DNA from: Candidatus Puniceispirillum sp. | GTDB taxonomy: Bacteria; Pseudomonadota; Alphaproteobacteria; Puniceispirillales; Puniceispirillaceae | NCBI GenBank assembly: GCA_016778895.1 | Contig: JADHOR010000018.1 | Coordinates: forward strand, 1-35,285 | Direction of reading: 5' to 3' | Length of the DNA stretch: 35,285 nucleotides | Part shown: positions 26,936 through 35,285 of the stretch, piece after piece | Numbering within the stretch: position 1 is the first letter of the stretch | How the letters are laid out: the number at the start of each line of letters is the position of its first letter | Position numbers and translations under genes: made by a program | The notes under the pieces: generated by a model | Told to the model about the DNA's origin: nothing | What the model saw: the letters and a program-made list of their open reading frames with translations, nothing else | Database searches by the model: none

Positions 26936-27404
26936 TATTGGTCTGGCTCTGTCGCCATTCGACTAGCTTGTTGCCAAGCGCCGGATCGGACAATGCCAGT
27001 ATTTGCACTGCCAGTAGGGCGGCGTTTTTGGCGCCGGCAACGCCAATGGCGAGGGTGCCAACAGGAACACCAGCAGGCATTTGTACAATTGATAATAGCG
27101 AGTCCATGCCTTTTAACGAGGCTGACTCAATCGGCACGCCAAGCACCGGAAGATGAGTATGAGCGGCAATCATTCCGGGCAAATGCGCCGCCCCGCCAGC
27201 GCCAGCAATGATCACGCCAAAGCCATTTTCATGGGCGGTTTCGGCAAAACTGGCAAGGCGGGTCGGGGTCCGGTGTGCGGAAATGATTTTGACCTCATGC
27301 GCCGCGTCAAATTCAGCCAGAATATCAGCCGCCGCCTTCATCGTCGGCCAGTCTGATTGGCTGCCCATACAAATTGCAATGCGGGAAGAAGATTTAGCGG
27401 TCAT
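26913..27404 (-). CDS. purE: N5-carboxyaminoimidazole ribonucleotide mutase
   Basis: Interconverts N5-CAIR and CAIR in purine synthesis, 163 aa, class I PurE. Visible signatures are [11 protein letters not shown] near residue 12, [10 protein letters not shown] near 41 with the catalytic His, [14 protein letters not shown] near 64, and [34 protein letters not shown] near 88. The length and order match bacterial PurE octamers. The ATG at 27404 has a modest GAGAC site. It overlaps purK by 23 nt, and a 110-nt gap separates it from the upstream DUF465 gene. Identification is secure. Confidence 0.97.
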   Translation of the reverse strand: MTAKSSSRIAICMGSQSDWPTMKAAADILAEFDAAHEVKIISAHRTPTRLASFAETAHENGFGVIIAGAGGAAHLPGMIAAHTHLPVLGVPIESASLKGMDSLLSIVQMPAGVPVGTLAIGVAGAKNAALLAVQILALSDPALGNKLVEWRQSQTNNVAEAPE

Positions 27405-27514
27405 AAAAGTCTCAATTCACATTTTGGGATGGTCGGAACAGAATTAATGATGCGATATTGGTATTGGGGAGCGGGTCTGTGCCACCTGTCGATAGCTTGC
27501 GCGATTTATCGCTA

Positions 27515-27730
27515 TCAGGCAATGATATCCGGCAAAATCCGGCTCCGTAACCGTGCCATCTCGTCCTTTAATATAAGTTTCCGTTTTTTAAGCCGTTGCA
27601 GTTTCAACTGATCAAAAGGCAAAACCTCGCCTAGCTGTTCAATCACCGAGTCAAGATCACGGTGCTCGCTTTCCATCGCCGCAAGCTGATGCTGGATATG
27701 GCGCTGCATATCTTCGGTGTCTTGGTCCAC
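27515..27730 (-). CDS. DUF465 (YdcH-family) small helical protein
   Basis: Small protein of 71 aa, mostly charged and helical, matching DUF465/YdcH. Recognisable features are a first helix with HQLAAMESEHRDLD, then QLKLQRLKKRKLILKDEMARL, and the C-terminal IxPDIIA that closes many alphaproteobacterial members. It is probably a coiled-coil hairpin. The family has no established biochemical function. The start is GTG at 27730, with AAGGAG six bases upstream; a nearby ATG is out of frame. It lies 36 nt after the DUF1013 gene and ahead of purE, a conserved alphaproteobacterial arrangement. The family call is good. Confidence 0.85.
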   Translation of the reverse strand: MDQDTEDMQRHIQHQLAAMESEHRDLDSVIEQLGEVLPFDQLKLQRLKKRKLILKDEMARLRSRILPDIIA

Positions 27731-27766
27731 ATACCGCTCCTTCGCGTCATGTGCAGGATTTTCTGC

Positions 27767-28330
27767 CTATGGCAATTCCGATATATTCGAGACTTGCTCT
27801 TCAGTCTGGGTCGATCCACCAGCCTTTTCGATCGCGGCGTCCAGATCATCCTGCCGGCAAAGACCCAGCATGGCTGGATGTTTTGCGGTGATGTTGGCGA
27901 TATTCCAATGCGACCGGTTGCGAATTTTCGCAATAGTTTCCTTGGTTGTGCCTATTAGTTTGATGATCTGTGAATCTTTCAATTCTGCATGGTGTTTAAC
28001 CAGCCACATGATCGCATCAGGTTTATCACCGCGCCGTGCCACCGGAACATAGCGCGGGCCTTTGGTCCGCCGATTCGGTGTTGGCAGATTTGACGTTGCA
28101 AGCGCCAGAACAGCAGTGGGATCAGCCTCGCAACGGTCGAGCTCCTGGCGGGTAAGCTGACCGTTCAAAATCGGGTCATAGCCTTGAATACCAACGCCGG
28201 CTTCGCCATCGGCGATTGACTGAACTTCAAGCGGATGAAGGTTGCAAAAGGCGCCAATCTGGTCAAAAGACAACGCGGTGTTATCAATCAGCCATACGGC
28301 AGTTGCTTTCGGCATTAATAATTGTGTCAT
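27767..28330 (-). CDS. DUF1013 protein, TrcR-type cell-cycle regulator
   Basis: Protein of 187 aa of the alphaproteobacterial DUF1013 family. It begins LLMPKATAVWLIDNTALSFDQIGAFC and continues HPLEVQSIADGEAG, GIQGYDPILNGQLTR near 48, TKGPRYVPVARRGDKPDAIMWLVKHH near 89, and an HTH-like IIKLIGTTKETIAKIRNRSHWN near 122. Family members are annotated as the cell-cycle transcription regulator TrcR; DNA binding fits the two HTH-like stretches (SFDQIGAFCNLHPLEV and the latter). The C terminus is acidic. It is first of the DUF1013, DUF465, purE, purK string. The ATG at 28330 has AGGTAAG upstream. Family confident; regulatory targets unknown. Confidence 0.82.
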   Translation of the reverse strand: MTQLLMPKATAVWLIDNTALSFDQIGAFCNLHPLEVQSIADGEAGVGIQGYDPILNGQLTRQELDRCEADPTAVLALATSNLPTPNRRTKGPRYVPVARRGDKPDAIMWLVKHHAELKDSQIIKLIGTTKETIAKIRNRSHWNIANITAKHPAMLGLCRQDDLDAAIEKAGGSTQTEEQVSNISELP

Positions 28331-28537
28331 ATGTCTTACCTATTGCCGCCCTAGCCGGCGCCGCGATAGAAATGGGCTAGCCAGGTGCGTTTCATTCATT
28401 GTGATTAGTTGAAAACGTCGGGTTACTATAGGCGTGATTGCGCTATATTGCAAAGCCTGCCTTCCCCGAAGGGGATAAAAAGTGCAAATTGACAGAAAAA
28501 CAACCTCAAAAATGGCGTTAAATTCGAGGAGCAGGTG

Positions 28538-28723
28538 ATGGATGATGAACTGGATCGGTTGAAACCATCTGGATTACCAGCTGATATGCAGCGTTGGAAT
28601 ATTGAAGATTTGGAATCGTATGTTGCGGCAATGCAGGCCGAGATCAGCCATGTTAAAACGCTGATTGATGAAAAGACAAAGGTTCAGTCAGCGGCAAATG
28701 CCCTTTTTGGCGGCGGTAATTAG
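28538..28723 (+). CDS. DUF1192 small protein
   Basis: Small protein of 61 aa matching DUF1192, which is widespread in alphaproteobacteria and of unknown function. It has an acidic N terminus (MDDELDRL), then IEDLESYVAAMQAEISHVKTLIDEK as a heptad-like helix, and a short C terminus ending with ANALFGGGN, as family members do. GAGGAG lies six bases before the ATG at 28538; a GTG one codon upstream is less well placed. A small hairpin, CCCCGAAGGGG, lies near 28465 in its leader. It is divergent from the DUF1013 gene and convergent with ygfZ. Confidence 0.82.
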   Translation: MDDELDRLKPSGLPADMQRWNIEDLESYVAAMQAEISHVKTLIDEKTKVQSAANALFGGGN

Positions 28724-28743
28724 CCCGGTATCATATGCGGAAA

Positions 28744-29703
28744 CTAGGCCTTGGCAGGGCGCGGCAATGGCAGCATCCAATTGGGTAAGGCCAGTTTAGC
28801 CGCCTCGCCATTAACGGTCAGGCCGTTGTTCGCATCATTGTCTAGGACAGTTTGAAGGTCGCTTAGCTTTAACAGTGCCAAGCAAATCGAAGATGGCAGA
28901 TCAGTTAAAGACCGGCCGCTAAGATTAGGCGCGGCAGACGCCGTGCTGTTGTATGGTGCTGCAGTTTTGCTGTTGCCGATAGGGGTCCCATGCAACATGA
29001 TCTCACTATTAACCGGCGGCGGCGCGCCCCGCACAATCAGTGGCACAAGGCGGCGTTTTACTAGGCCGCGATAGTGAGTTCGGGCGGTTACCTCTTGCCC
29101 GACATAACAGCCCTTGTCGAAATCAACCGCACCAAGTTGGTCTAGTCCGGCCTCAAGCAACAAAGCCCGTTCTGGGGTCAGATCAACCGGTCCTTCGGGA
29201 ACGGCCGCGGCAATTCGTTTGGTGTGCCAGATATCAATCCTGCCGCTTTCTGGTGGCAAATTGGGCCCCTCCACAAGGCAATGTGTGCCAAGGCTGGGAC
29301 TGCGTGGATCGGGGCAGGCCATAATTGGGTTGATGCTGCCCAAAACCCCATCCATATCCGGCGTTGGCTCGTTCGGCATTAGCAGTAACCGGATATCAGG
29401 TTCCACCACCAGATCAATTGGACGCCGTAGCCGGTAACGCCGCAGCCGGGTAAATAGATCATCGCGCCGCGCCGCATCACTGCGCAACAGGAACTGGCTC
29501 TCGCCAAGCCGGTAAACCATCATGTCGATCAAAACGCGCCCTTGCGGGGTTAGCAATGCACTAGGGCGGCACGCACCCACTGCCAGCGTTTCAACATTTG
29601 CCGTGATGATGGATTGTAAAAAGGCACAGGCCTCATCACCAGCTACCGTGATGAAACCGGTGTCAGGATGACAAATGAGGGCGTCTTCAGGCGTCGGTGT
29701 CAT
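28744..29703 (-). CDS. ygfZ: YgfZ/GcvT-fold folate-binding protein
   Basis: Folate-dependent helper of iron-sulfur cluster assembly or repair, 319 aa. The diagnostic motif K-G-C-Y-x-G-Q-E is present as KGCYVGQEVTAR, with the key Cys at residue 199. The N terminus (ITVAGDEACAFLQSIITANV) and LLTPQGRVLIDMMVY near 50 match the GcvT-fold domain. The C terminus is Ala/Ser-rich and longer than in E. coli, with little family likeness around residues 240-270. It follows the six-cysteine exported protein by 34 nt and the MFS gene on the same strand, so three genes may form one operon. The ribosome site is weak. Family call secure. Confidence 0.9.
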   Translation of the reverse strand: MTPTPEDALICHPDTGFITVAGDEACAFLQSIITANVETLAVGACRPSALLTPQGRVLIDMMVYRLGESQFLLRSDAARRDDLFTRLRRYRLRRPIDLVVEPDIRLLLMPNEPTPDMDGVLGSINPIMACPDPRSPSLGTHCLVEGPNLPPESGRIDIWHTKRIAAAVPEGPVDLTPERALLLEAGLDQLGAVDFDKGCYVGQEVTARTHYRGLVKRRLVPLIVRGAPPPVNSEIMLHGTPIGNSKTAAPYNSTASAAPNLSGRSLTDLPSSICLALLKLSDLQTVLDNDANNGLTVNGEAAKLALPNWMLPLPRPAKA

Positions 29704-29737
29704 TGATCTGGCTCGCTTGAAAATGGCGGTAAGGCAC

Positions 29738-30241
29738 TTATTCGATGATCGTTACTTTGCCATGATAGGGGGCGATATAAAAGCGTCGTTTACTTGCCCA
29801 AAAACAGCGTTTTTCGTCGGGCCAGATTTCACGGTAATTCGGCGTATCAGTAAAGTAATAAGTCTGTGAGCAGCCAAAATAACGAACCTTGAACAGCTTG
29901 TCACCAAGGCTCAATTTGCCGCGGTCGGTTCGCGAAATGCGGATTGCCGGCAGGATAGATGAAAAACACTGACCTTTTTTGTTACTGCGGCATGCAGTTT
30001 CTGTCGAACCATGCATTCTGATATAACGCAACCTGCCGTCAGCAAGCTGAAAGCCCTCATCATCAAACATTTTGCATTCATCATCCGGGGCGCGTTGTCG
30101 CTGGGCAAATTCACAAATAAACCAAAAGCCGGGCCAGTCATCGCCATCAACGGCAAAACCCTTGATGGTGGCAGATGCCAACTGCGGTGGCAACAGACCG
30201 GTAAGCAGCAAGGCAATAATGAACAGGCGACGAAAATCCAT
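29738..30241 (-). CDS. Uncharacterised exported protein with six cysteines
   Basis: I do not recognise this 167-aa protein. It begins MDFRRLFIIALLLTGLLPP, a clear Sec signal peptide, with likely cleavage after LASA at residue 24. The mature part has six Cys, at 43, 56, 84, 92, 124 and 146, which could form three disulfides in the periplasm, plus many aromatic residues. No lipobox, membrane segment or enzyme motif was seen. The ATG at 30241 has a weak AGG site. It lies 10 nt after the MFS permease stop and 34 nt before ygfZ, all on the same strand, suggesting cotranscription. Gene reality is supported by the signal peptide, tight spacing and composition; function is unknown. Confidence 0.75.
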   Translation of the reverse strand: MDFRRLFIIALLLTGLLPPQLASATIKGFAVDGDDWPGFWFICEFAQRQRAPDDECKMFDDEGFQLADGRLRYIRMHGSTETACRSNKKGQCFSSILPAIRISRTDRGKLSLGDKLFKVRYFGCSQTYYFTDTPNYREIWPDEKRCFWASKRRFYIAPYHGKVTIIE

Positions 30242-30251
30242 AGCCTATCAT

Positions 30252-31568
30252 TCACAAAGGTTTTCGATAATGCAAGACAAGCATCGCCATAATCTGGGCG
30301 CCAGCCGCCAGCGCGATATTCATCCCCAAAACGGCGCCAAGCCCCAGACCTGCATCAATTATCCAGCCCATAAACATTGGCGATAGGGCTGATGCGAATA
30401 CCGCAACCGGCAAAAGCATCGCTTTAATCTCACCCATATAGCGCGTGCCATAAATCTCAGCCGTAAGGGCCGCGTTGGTTGCGTGTGGCATGCCAATCGC
30501 CAAGCCGAACAGAATAAAGAATAGCGGCACGCCAATCTCCGCCGAACCCAACCATAAGGTAAGACAGGCAAGGCTGTTCGGCAACAGCGTATGCGCCGCA
30601 ACCAGGCGCGCTGAAAATCGGTCGATCAATTGACCAATGCTTAAGCTGCCGACAACCGCAAAAATCGCATAAAGCACATAGCTTGCCGTCCATGTGGATA
30701 AGGCAACGCCTTTTGTGTCGGCTAAATAAATCTGGTGAAATAACAGGCCGGTCAGCACAAAAGACGGCACTGCCGCCAGCCATATAAACGCTAGCCAGAA
30801 AGCCGGATCGCGAATAACCTCGGCGCGGCGCCACTGCTTTTTTTTTGGGTGAGCCTGGTCGGTGCCGGATAGGCCGGTAACAGATGCGCTGGCCCCAGGC
30901 GGGACTACGCCAACGCCGTAAAGACCCTCGCCATCTTGCAACCTTGTGCGCTGCGTTAAGTGACGCAGGAACGGTGCGAGCGTCACAAAGGCGATAACAG
31001 GCAGGCCAATCCATAGGCTGCGCCAGTCAAAATAGGCCTGTAGTGCGACAATGCTTGCCGGGCCGATTGACTCGCTAAGCGTATGACCAAGCTGGGCAAT
31101 CGAAATGGCGCGCCCGCGGGTAACCACATAGCGCCGCGCCATCGCCGTCGTGTAGACATGGGTCATCATGCCCTGGCCGAACATGCGCAGCAGATACAGC
31201 CCCCCGACCAGCATCCAGATTGATGATATCTGACTGAACAGGATTGCCGCGCAACACAGGCTGGTCAGGATGAAAAAGGCCAGTTTTTCGAGCCGCATCG
31301 TATCGGCAAGCTTGCCAAGCCAGATCAGGCTGATTGCACTGGCGGTAGTTGCGGCTGCGTAATAGCTGCCAAAATCACCGTGACTTAGCTCAAGCGTTTC
31401 GCGGATCTGAGCGGAAAATAGCGAGATAAAAAATGTTTGTCCCAATGACGACCAAAAGGCCATTAAAAGCCCGAACAGTAAAAACCGCCATTCGGTCACG
31501 GCAAATTCGCGGTTGCCGATTTGCCGTGCTGGCGGGTGTGTTGTAAATGATGTCGGGTTGGGCGCCAT
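30252..31568 (-). CDS. MFS transporter
   Basis: Major facilitator permease, 438 aa from the ATG at 31568. About twelve hydrophobic segments are visible in two groups of six, divided by a hydrophilic loop around residues 225-260 that ends in HPKKKQWRRAEVIRD. Between helices 2 and 3 is WLGKLADTMRLEK, the family's cytoplasmic motif, and a helix 4 RMFGQGMMTHVYTTAMARR stretch. The second half opens with DPAFWLAFIWLAAVPSF, seen in monocarboxylate/oxalate-type (OFA/MCP) permeases. Upstream in-frame starts at 31583 and 31700 exist but none has a good ribosome site, so the N terminus is uncertain. Substrate unknown. It is 10 nt from the exported six-Cys gene. Confidence 0.87.
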   Translation of the reverse strand: MAPNPTSFTTHPPARQIGNREFAVTEWRFLLFGLLMAFWSSLGQTFFISLFSAQIRETLELSHGDFGSYYAAATTASAISLIWLGKLADTMRLEKLAFFILTSLCCAAILFSQISSIWMLVGGLYLLRMFGQGMMTHVYTTAMARRYVVTRGRAISIAQLGHTLSESIGPASIVALQAYFDWRSLWIGLPVIAFVTLAPFLRHLTQRTRLQDGEGLYGVGVVPPGASASVTGLSGTDQAHPKKKQWRRAEVIRDPAFWLAFIWLAAVPSFVLTGLLFHQIYLADTKGVALSTWTASYVLYAIFAVVGSLSIGQLIDRFSARLVAAHTLLPNSLACLTLWLGSAEIGVPLFFILFGLAIGMPHATNAALTAEIYGTRYMGEIKAMLLPVAVFASALSPMFMGWIIDAGLGLGAVLGMNIALAAGAQIMAMLVLHYRKPL

Positions 31569-31915
31569 GCCGCAGTTCAGCATGATGACGCGGTGCTGAC
31601 AAGCGGCAAGATCATTTGTCTGTTTGAGGGCTCGGCAATGGTTCAGTGATGACTGATTATTTTTGCTGTAAAACTTGAAATCATATTTAGCTGCTCCCAC
31701 ATCAACTGCATACCAATGATCCTGAAATTCAGTGACAAGCCGACCGGTGTTCCGGTGCCTGCTGGGCTGCGCAATGACGAAAATATTTCGTGGACACGCC
31801 GAATTCAGGCTAGGCTAATGGGGGGCGGGCAATGCCTTTGGCGCGGTCGTTCCGCGTTGGGGTATAGATTTGAATATTTGCTAATATTTCGGTGATCTGT
31901 CGGGGAATTGATGTG

Positions 31916-34519
31916 ATGCAAAGTGAAAAATTTACCGCCTTGGTGCGGAATGCTATTGGTGCGGCGCAATCGGCGGCATTGGCGGCTAATCATCAGAAAT
32001 TGACGCCCGAGCATGTTCTGTCAGCGCTGCTGAGCGACGATAATATGACGGTTAAAATGCTGCTGGCAAAATCTGGTGCTGACAGCATGTCCCTGTCGGC
32101 ACAGCTGAAAGCCGCATTGGACAAGCTACCACAAGTCACCGGCAGCGGTGCGGGTCAACTGCAACTTGATGCTGATCTGGCGCGAATTTTTGCGTCTGTT
32201 GAGAGCGAGGCTAAGGCACGCCATGACCAGTTTATCGCGGTTGATCTTTTGCTTCTTGCAATGGCAAAATCAACCGGTTCGGTTGGAAAAATTCTCAAAA
32301 AAGCTGGGGTTGAACCGGCGCCGTTATCTGCTGCGATTGACGAAATGCGGAAAGGGCGCACCGCCGACAGTGATGCCGCCGAAGATAGTTATGATGCGCT
32401 ATCACGCTATACTAGCGACCTTACCGAAGCAGCCCGCAATGGCAAGCTTGATCCGGTGATCGGACGCGATGCCGAAGTGCGCCGTGCGATCCAGATTTTG
32501 GCACGCAGAACAAAGAATAATCCAGTTCTGATTGGCCAGCCCGGTGTTGGAAAAACCGCCATTGCCGAGGGGCTGGCACAACGTATTATCAATGCTGATG
32601 TGCCTGAGGCACTGGCAAATAAAACCCTGCTGTCGCTGGATATGGGGGCATTGGTTGCCGGGGCAAAATATCGTGGTGAGTTTGAGGAACGGTTGAAATC
32701 CGTTTTAAAAGAGGTGCAGGATCGCGACGGCGAGATCATCCTGTTTATCGACGAAATGCACCAACTGGTAGGTGCCGGCAAAACCGATGGTGCAATGGAT
32801 GCGTCGAATTTGCTGAAACCAGCACTGGCACGGGGTGAACTGCGCTGTATAGGCGCAACGACGCTGGATGAATATCGGAAATATGTCGAAAAAGACGCTG
32901 CGCTTACGCGCCGGTTTCAGCCGGTTTTTGTTGATGAGCCATCGGTTGATGACACAATCTTCGTACTGCGTGGGCTTAAAGAGAAATATGAGCTTCATCA
33001 CGGGGTGCGTATTACCGATGAGGCGCTGGTGGCGGCGGCGCGTCTGTCGCACCGCTATATCAATGAACGGTTTTTACCCGATAAAGCGATTGACGTTATG
33101 GATGAAGCGGCCAGCCATTTGCGGATCGAGGCTGATAGTAAACCCGCCGACCTTGATCGGACGGATCGCCAGATCATGCAGTTGAAAATTGAGCAGGCGG
33201 CCTTGCAAAAGGATGCGCATAAGCCCGATCTGAAGCGGCTAGAGGCGATTGTAAAAGAATTAACCGCGCTTGAGCAGCAGTCTGAAACGCTCGGTGCAGC
33301 GTGGAATGCGATGAAGGCCAAAACCGCTGAAGTGGTTAGCCTGCAACAGGCTATTGAAGATGCGCGTCATGCGCTTGAAGTGGCGCAGCGACAAGGCAAC
33401 CTCGAGTCTGCGGCTGAACTGACCTATGGAAAATTACCGGCCTTAACCCAGCAATTGGCCGCGGCCGAGGCGGCGGTTTCTGAGTCTGAATTGCTGCATG
33501 AGGAGGTTACCAGCCAGCATATTGCGTCAGTGATCAGTAACTGGACCGGCGTTCCGGTTGATAAGATGCTGGAGGGTGAGCGCGACAAATTGCTGGCAAT
33601 GGAAAGCTATATCGGCAAACGCATTATTGGACAGGCGGACGCGGTTAAGGCGGTTGCGAATGCAACAAGGCGCGCGCGCGCTGGTCTGGCTGATCCAAAT
33701 CAGCCGATGGGCAGTTTCTTGATGCTTGGTCCAACTGGTGTTGGTAAAACCGAGCTAGCGAAAGCGCTTGCTGAGTTTCTGTTTGATGATGACACGGCAA
33801 TATTGCGTATTGATATGTCCGAATATATGGAAAAACATGCGGTCGCCCGTCTGATCGGCGCCCCGCCAGGCTATGTTGGTTATGAGGAGGGCGGGGCCCT
33901 AACCGAGGCGGTGCGGCGGCGGCCCTATCAGGTGGTGCTCTTTGACGAGATTGAAAAGGCGCATCCCGATTTGTTTAATATCTTGCTGCAGGTGCTGGAC
34001 GAAGGCCGGTTGACCGATGGCAAGGGGCGCCATGTTGATTTCCGAAATACGATGATCTTGCTGACCTCGAACATTGGCGCAGACCATCTTTTGTCACTTG
34101 ACGATAGTCAGCCAGCCGAGGCGGCGCGGGATGAGATTATGGCTGATATGCAACAGATATTCCGGCCGGAATTTCTTAACCGGCTTGATGAGGTTTTGCT
34201 GTTCCGGCGGTTATCGCGCGATGATATGGGGGCGATTGTCTCTATTCAGATGGCACGGTTGCAGAAGCGACTTGACGAGCGGAGGATCAAACTTGTGCTT
34301 GATGAGGCGGCGCAGAACTGGCTGGCAATGAAGGGTTATGATCCCCAATTTGGGGCGCGCCCGCTACAACGGGTGATCCAGGCCAAGCTGCAAAACCCGC
34401 TTGCTGAGGCCTTGTTGGATGGCAGTTTTAATGAAGGTGATGTGGTTGCTGTTGGCTTGGATAAAGATGGCGACCGGCTGGTTTTCAATTGCACAACAAG
34501 GCTGGTCGATGCCGAATAG
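31916..34519 (+). CDS. clpB: ATP-dependent disaggregase ClpB
   Basis: Hsp100 chaperone that, with DnaK, pulls apart protein aggregates; cytoplasmic hexamer, 867 aa. Domains in order: N-terminal Clp domain ([18 protein letters not shown] to about 145), first AAA+ with Walker A G207-T214 (GQPGVGKT) and Walker B LFIDEMH near 279, a coiled-coil M domain (about 400-520) that is complete, second AAA+ with Walker A from G605 (GPTGVGKT) and LFDEIEKAH near 678, and the C-terminal FGARPLQR region. The start is ATG at 31916, with GGGGA nine bases upstream; the frame is open upstream to 31892. No ClpP-binding loop was noticed, as expected for ClpB. No convincing heat-shock promoter was found in the 200 nt upstream. 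Confidence 0.98.
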   Translation: MQSEKFTALVRNAIGAAQSAALAANHQKLTPEHVLSALLSDDNMTVKMLLAKSGADSMSLSAQLKAALDKLPQVTGSGAGQLQLDADLARIFASVESEAKARHDQFIAVDLLLLAMAKSTGSVGKILKKAGVEPAPLSAAIDEMRKGRTADSDAAEDSYDALSRYTSDLTEAARNGKLDPVIGRDAEVRRAIQILARRTKNNPVLIGQPGVGKTAIAEGLAQRIINADVPEALANKTLLSLDMGALVAGAKYRGEFEERLKSVLKEVQDRDGEIILFIDEMHQLVGAGKTDGAMDASNLLKPALARGELRCIGATTLDEYRKYVEKDAALTRRFQPVFVDEPSVDDTIFVLRGLKEKYELHHGVRITDEALVAAARLSHRYINERFLPDKAIDVMDEAASHLRIEADSKPADLDRTDRQIMQLKIEQAALQKDAHKPDLKRLEAIVKELTALEQQSETLGAAWNAMKAKTAEVVSLQQAIEDARHALEVAQRQGNLESAAELTYGKLPALTQQLAAAEAAVSESELLHEEVTSQHIASVISNWTGVPVDKMLEGERDKLLAMESYIGKRIIGQADAVKAVANATRRARAGLADPNQPMGSFLMLGPTGVGKTELAKALAEFLFDDDTAILRIDMSEYMEKHAVARLIGAPPGYVGYEEGGALTEAVRRRPYQVVLFDEIEKAHPDLFNILLQVLDEGRLTDGKGRHVDFRNTMILLTSNIGADHLLSLDDSQPAEAARDEIMADMQQIFRPEFLNRLDEVLLFRRLSRDDMGAIVSIQMARLQKRLDERRIKLVLDEAAQNWLAMKGYDPQFGARPLQRVIQAKLQNPLAEALLDGSFNEGDVVAVGLDKDGDRLVFNCTTRLVDAE

Positions 34520-34783
34520 CCATATTTGTTACCTGCACAAAATTTGACAGGCATTATCAAATATAAGGGGGTGGTGGGACGGTTATGAACAGGTTCAAAG
34601 ACGCTTGCTTTCGTTAGGTGATGTCCTTCATCAACAAATATTGCAGAAATTCCCGATGTATGCGTGGGATGCAATGGGTAACTAGACCCAGATGCCCACA
34701 AACATAACAACCTCCGGATAAACACGCCAAAGAGCTTGAATACCACCTGCAATCCCCCCACATCAGCTTTGCTGGAGGTGACG

Positions 34784-35002
34784 ATGGAATTTCTACTTCT
34801 TTGGGTGCTCGGCGGAAACGTATTAGATAGTGGTCTCCGCTATGAAAATGCGGGCAGTTGCTATGCTGCAGCACAAAATAGTGGCAAAGACCTGCAAGAG
34901 GTTGGTCTTGCGCCACCAAAATTTACTTGTGTCCCGGTAGCTGAAGGCAAAGAGCTGCAACTACTTGTTCCTGAACAGCACGGTTCACGGTTCCCATTCT
35001 AG
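34784..35002 (+). CDS. Small hypothetical protein with hydrophobic N terminus
   Basis: A 72-aa protein I do not recognise. The start is supported by GGAGG five bases before the ATG at 34784, the best ribosome site in this part of the window. The N terminus MEFLLLWVLGGNVLDSG is hydrophobic and could be a short signal or anchor. There are two Cys: C27 in NAGSCYAAAQ and C46 in KFTCVPV. The SC-Y-A followed about 20 residues later by C-V-P resembles a pattern in small proteins of marine bacteria and phages, but no function follows. It lies 264 nt after clpB on the same strand. A frame from 34736 lacks the ribosome site. Confidence 0.6.
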   Translation: MEFLLLWVLGGNVLDSGLRYENAGSCYAAAQNSGKDLQEVGLAPPKFTCVPVAEGKELQLLVPEQHGSRFPF

Positions 35003-35285
35003 GTTACCTCAATCTCGCCGATCCTCTTAGCAAACACTGCTGATGGAGAGCTAATGCCATACCCACCCCATCGGCAATTCAAAAGAGCCATTTAGAATCA
35101 ATAGAATAGTTTTATATTGGTATAGAGGATGTTGCTGCCAGCGAGTAGTTCTGCGCTACTTTGATGCACCATTACCAATGGAAATGCGCTGCTACAGCCA
35201 GTTTATATATCGCAGATTCACTGTCAATCCACGTAGATGTTTCTCAGTTTGTTTCACAGTGATGAGAAATCTTCGGGTAATGGAA
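35003..35285. other. 3' end of window without recognised gene
   Basis: This 283-nt stretch holds no frame of convincing length. A 13-codon reading frame at 35054 has GGAGAG three bases ahead but is too short to call. The DNA is AT-rich. The next gene probably lies beyond the window. Confidence 0.5.

Noticed and set aside
31701-31915. Heat-shock (RpoH-type) promoter before clpB
   Set aside because: A TATAGA near 31863 is visible, but no CTTG-type -35 lies at the correct distance.
34336-34761. Antisense frame at the end of clpB
   Set aside because: It overlaps the conserved C terminus of clpB and has no family-like sequence or ribosome site.

Overview
The window looks like a chromosomal segment of a marine-type alphaproteobacterium. 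The evidence is a set of alphaproteobacterial hallmarks: a COQ9-family gene divergent from rpsU, a DUF1013 (TrcR-type) / DUF465 / purE / purK gene string, a DUF1192 gene, a gcvT-gcvH-gcvP operon behind a tandem glycine riboswitch, and pntA-pntB. Moderate GC and compact gene order would fit the SAR116 group, but that placement is inference. No rRNA, CRISPR array, insertion sequence or prophage was seen.

Layout. 1-1098: 3' part of an MFS permease. 1153-3144 (-): DEAD-box RNA helicase with an in-frame repeated Arg/Asp-rich tail. 3379-3455: tRNA-Arg(CCT). 3555-8547: an accessory, partly AT-rich block with a lone Rieske ferredoxin, ligK (-), a cysQ-like phosphatase, ligI and ligJ. LigI, LigJ and LigK are the last three steps of the protocatechuate 4,5-cleavage (lignin aromatic) pathway, from 2-pyrone-4,6-dicarboxylate to pyruvate plus oxaloacetate. 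The dioxygenase (LigAB) and dehydrogenase (LigC) are not in the window. 8601-10984 (-): a SIS-domain isomerase (GmhA-like), then panC and panB for pantothenate. 11248-12054: a BKACE-family enzyme. 12077-16822 (-): glycine cleavage operon gcvT-gcvH-gcvP with its riboswitch.

17034-20200: M3 oligoendopeptidase and an AarF/UbiB-family kinase-like gene, joined by a one-base TAATG overlap. 20365-23389 (-): proton-translocating transhydrogenase pntA-pntB. 23580-23783 (-): rpsU with an intrinsic terminator. 24039-24701: COQ9-like protein, which with the UbiB-like protein points to ubiquinone synthesis. 24903-25820: metA, whose Glu111 suggests acetyl-CoA use, behind a strong hairpin leader. 25835-28330 (-): DUF1013, DUF465, purE, purK. 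28538-28723: DUF1192. 28744-31568 (-): MFS permease, a six-cysteine exported protein and ygfZ. 31916-34519: clpB. 34784-35002: a small protein with an excellent ribosome binding site.

Most genes are housekeeping and intact. The most distinctive parts are the truncated aromatic pathway block beside a tRNA gene, a dyad operator-like site upstream of the cysQ-like gene, the hairpin leader of metA, the long insertion in the second glycine aptamer, and three uncharacterised reading frames or proteins.
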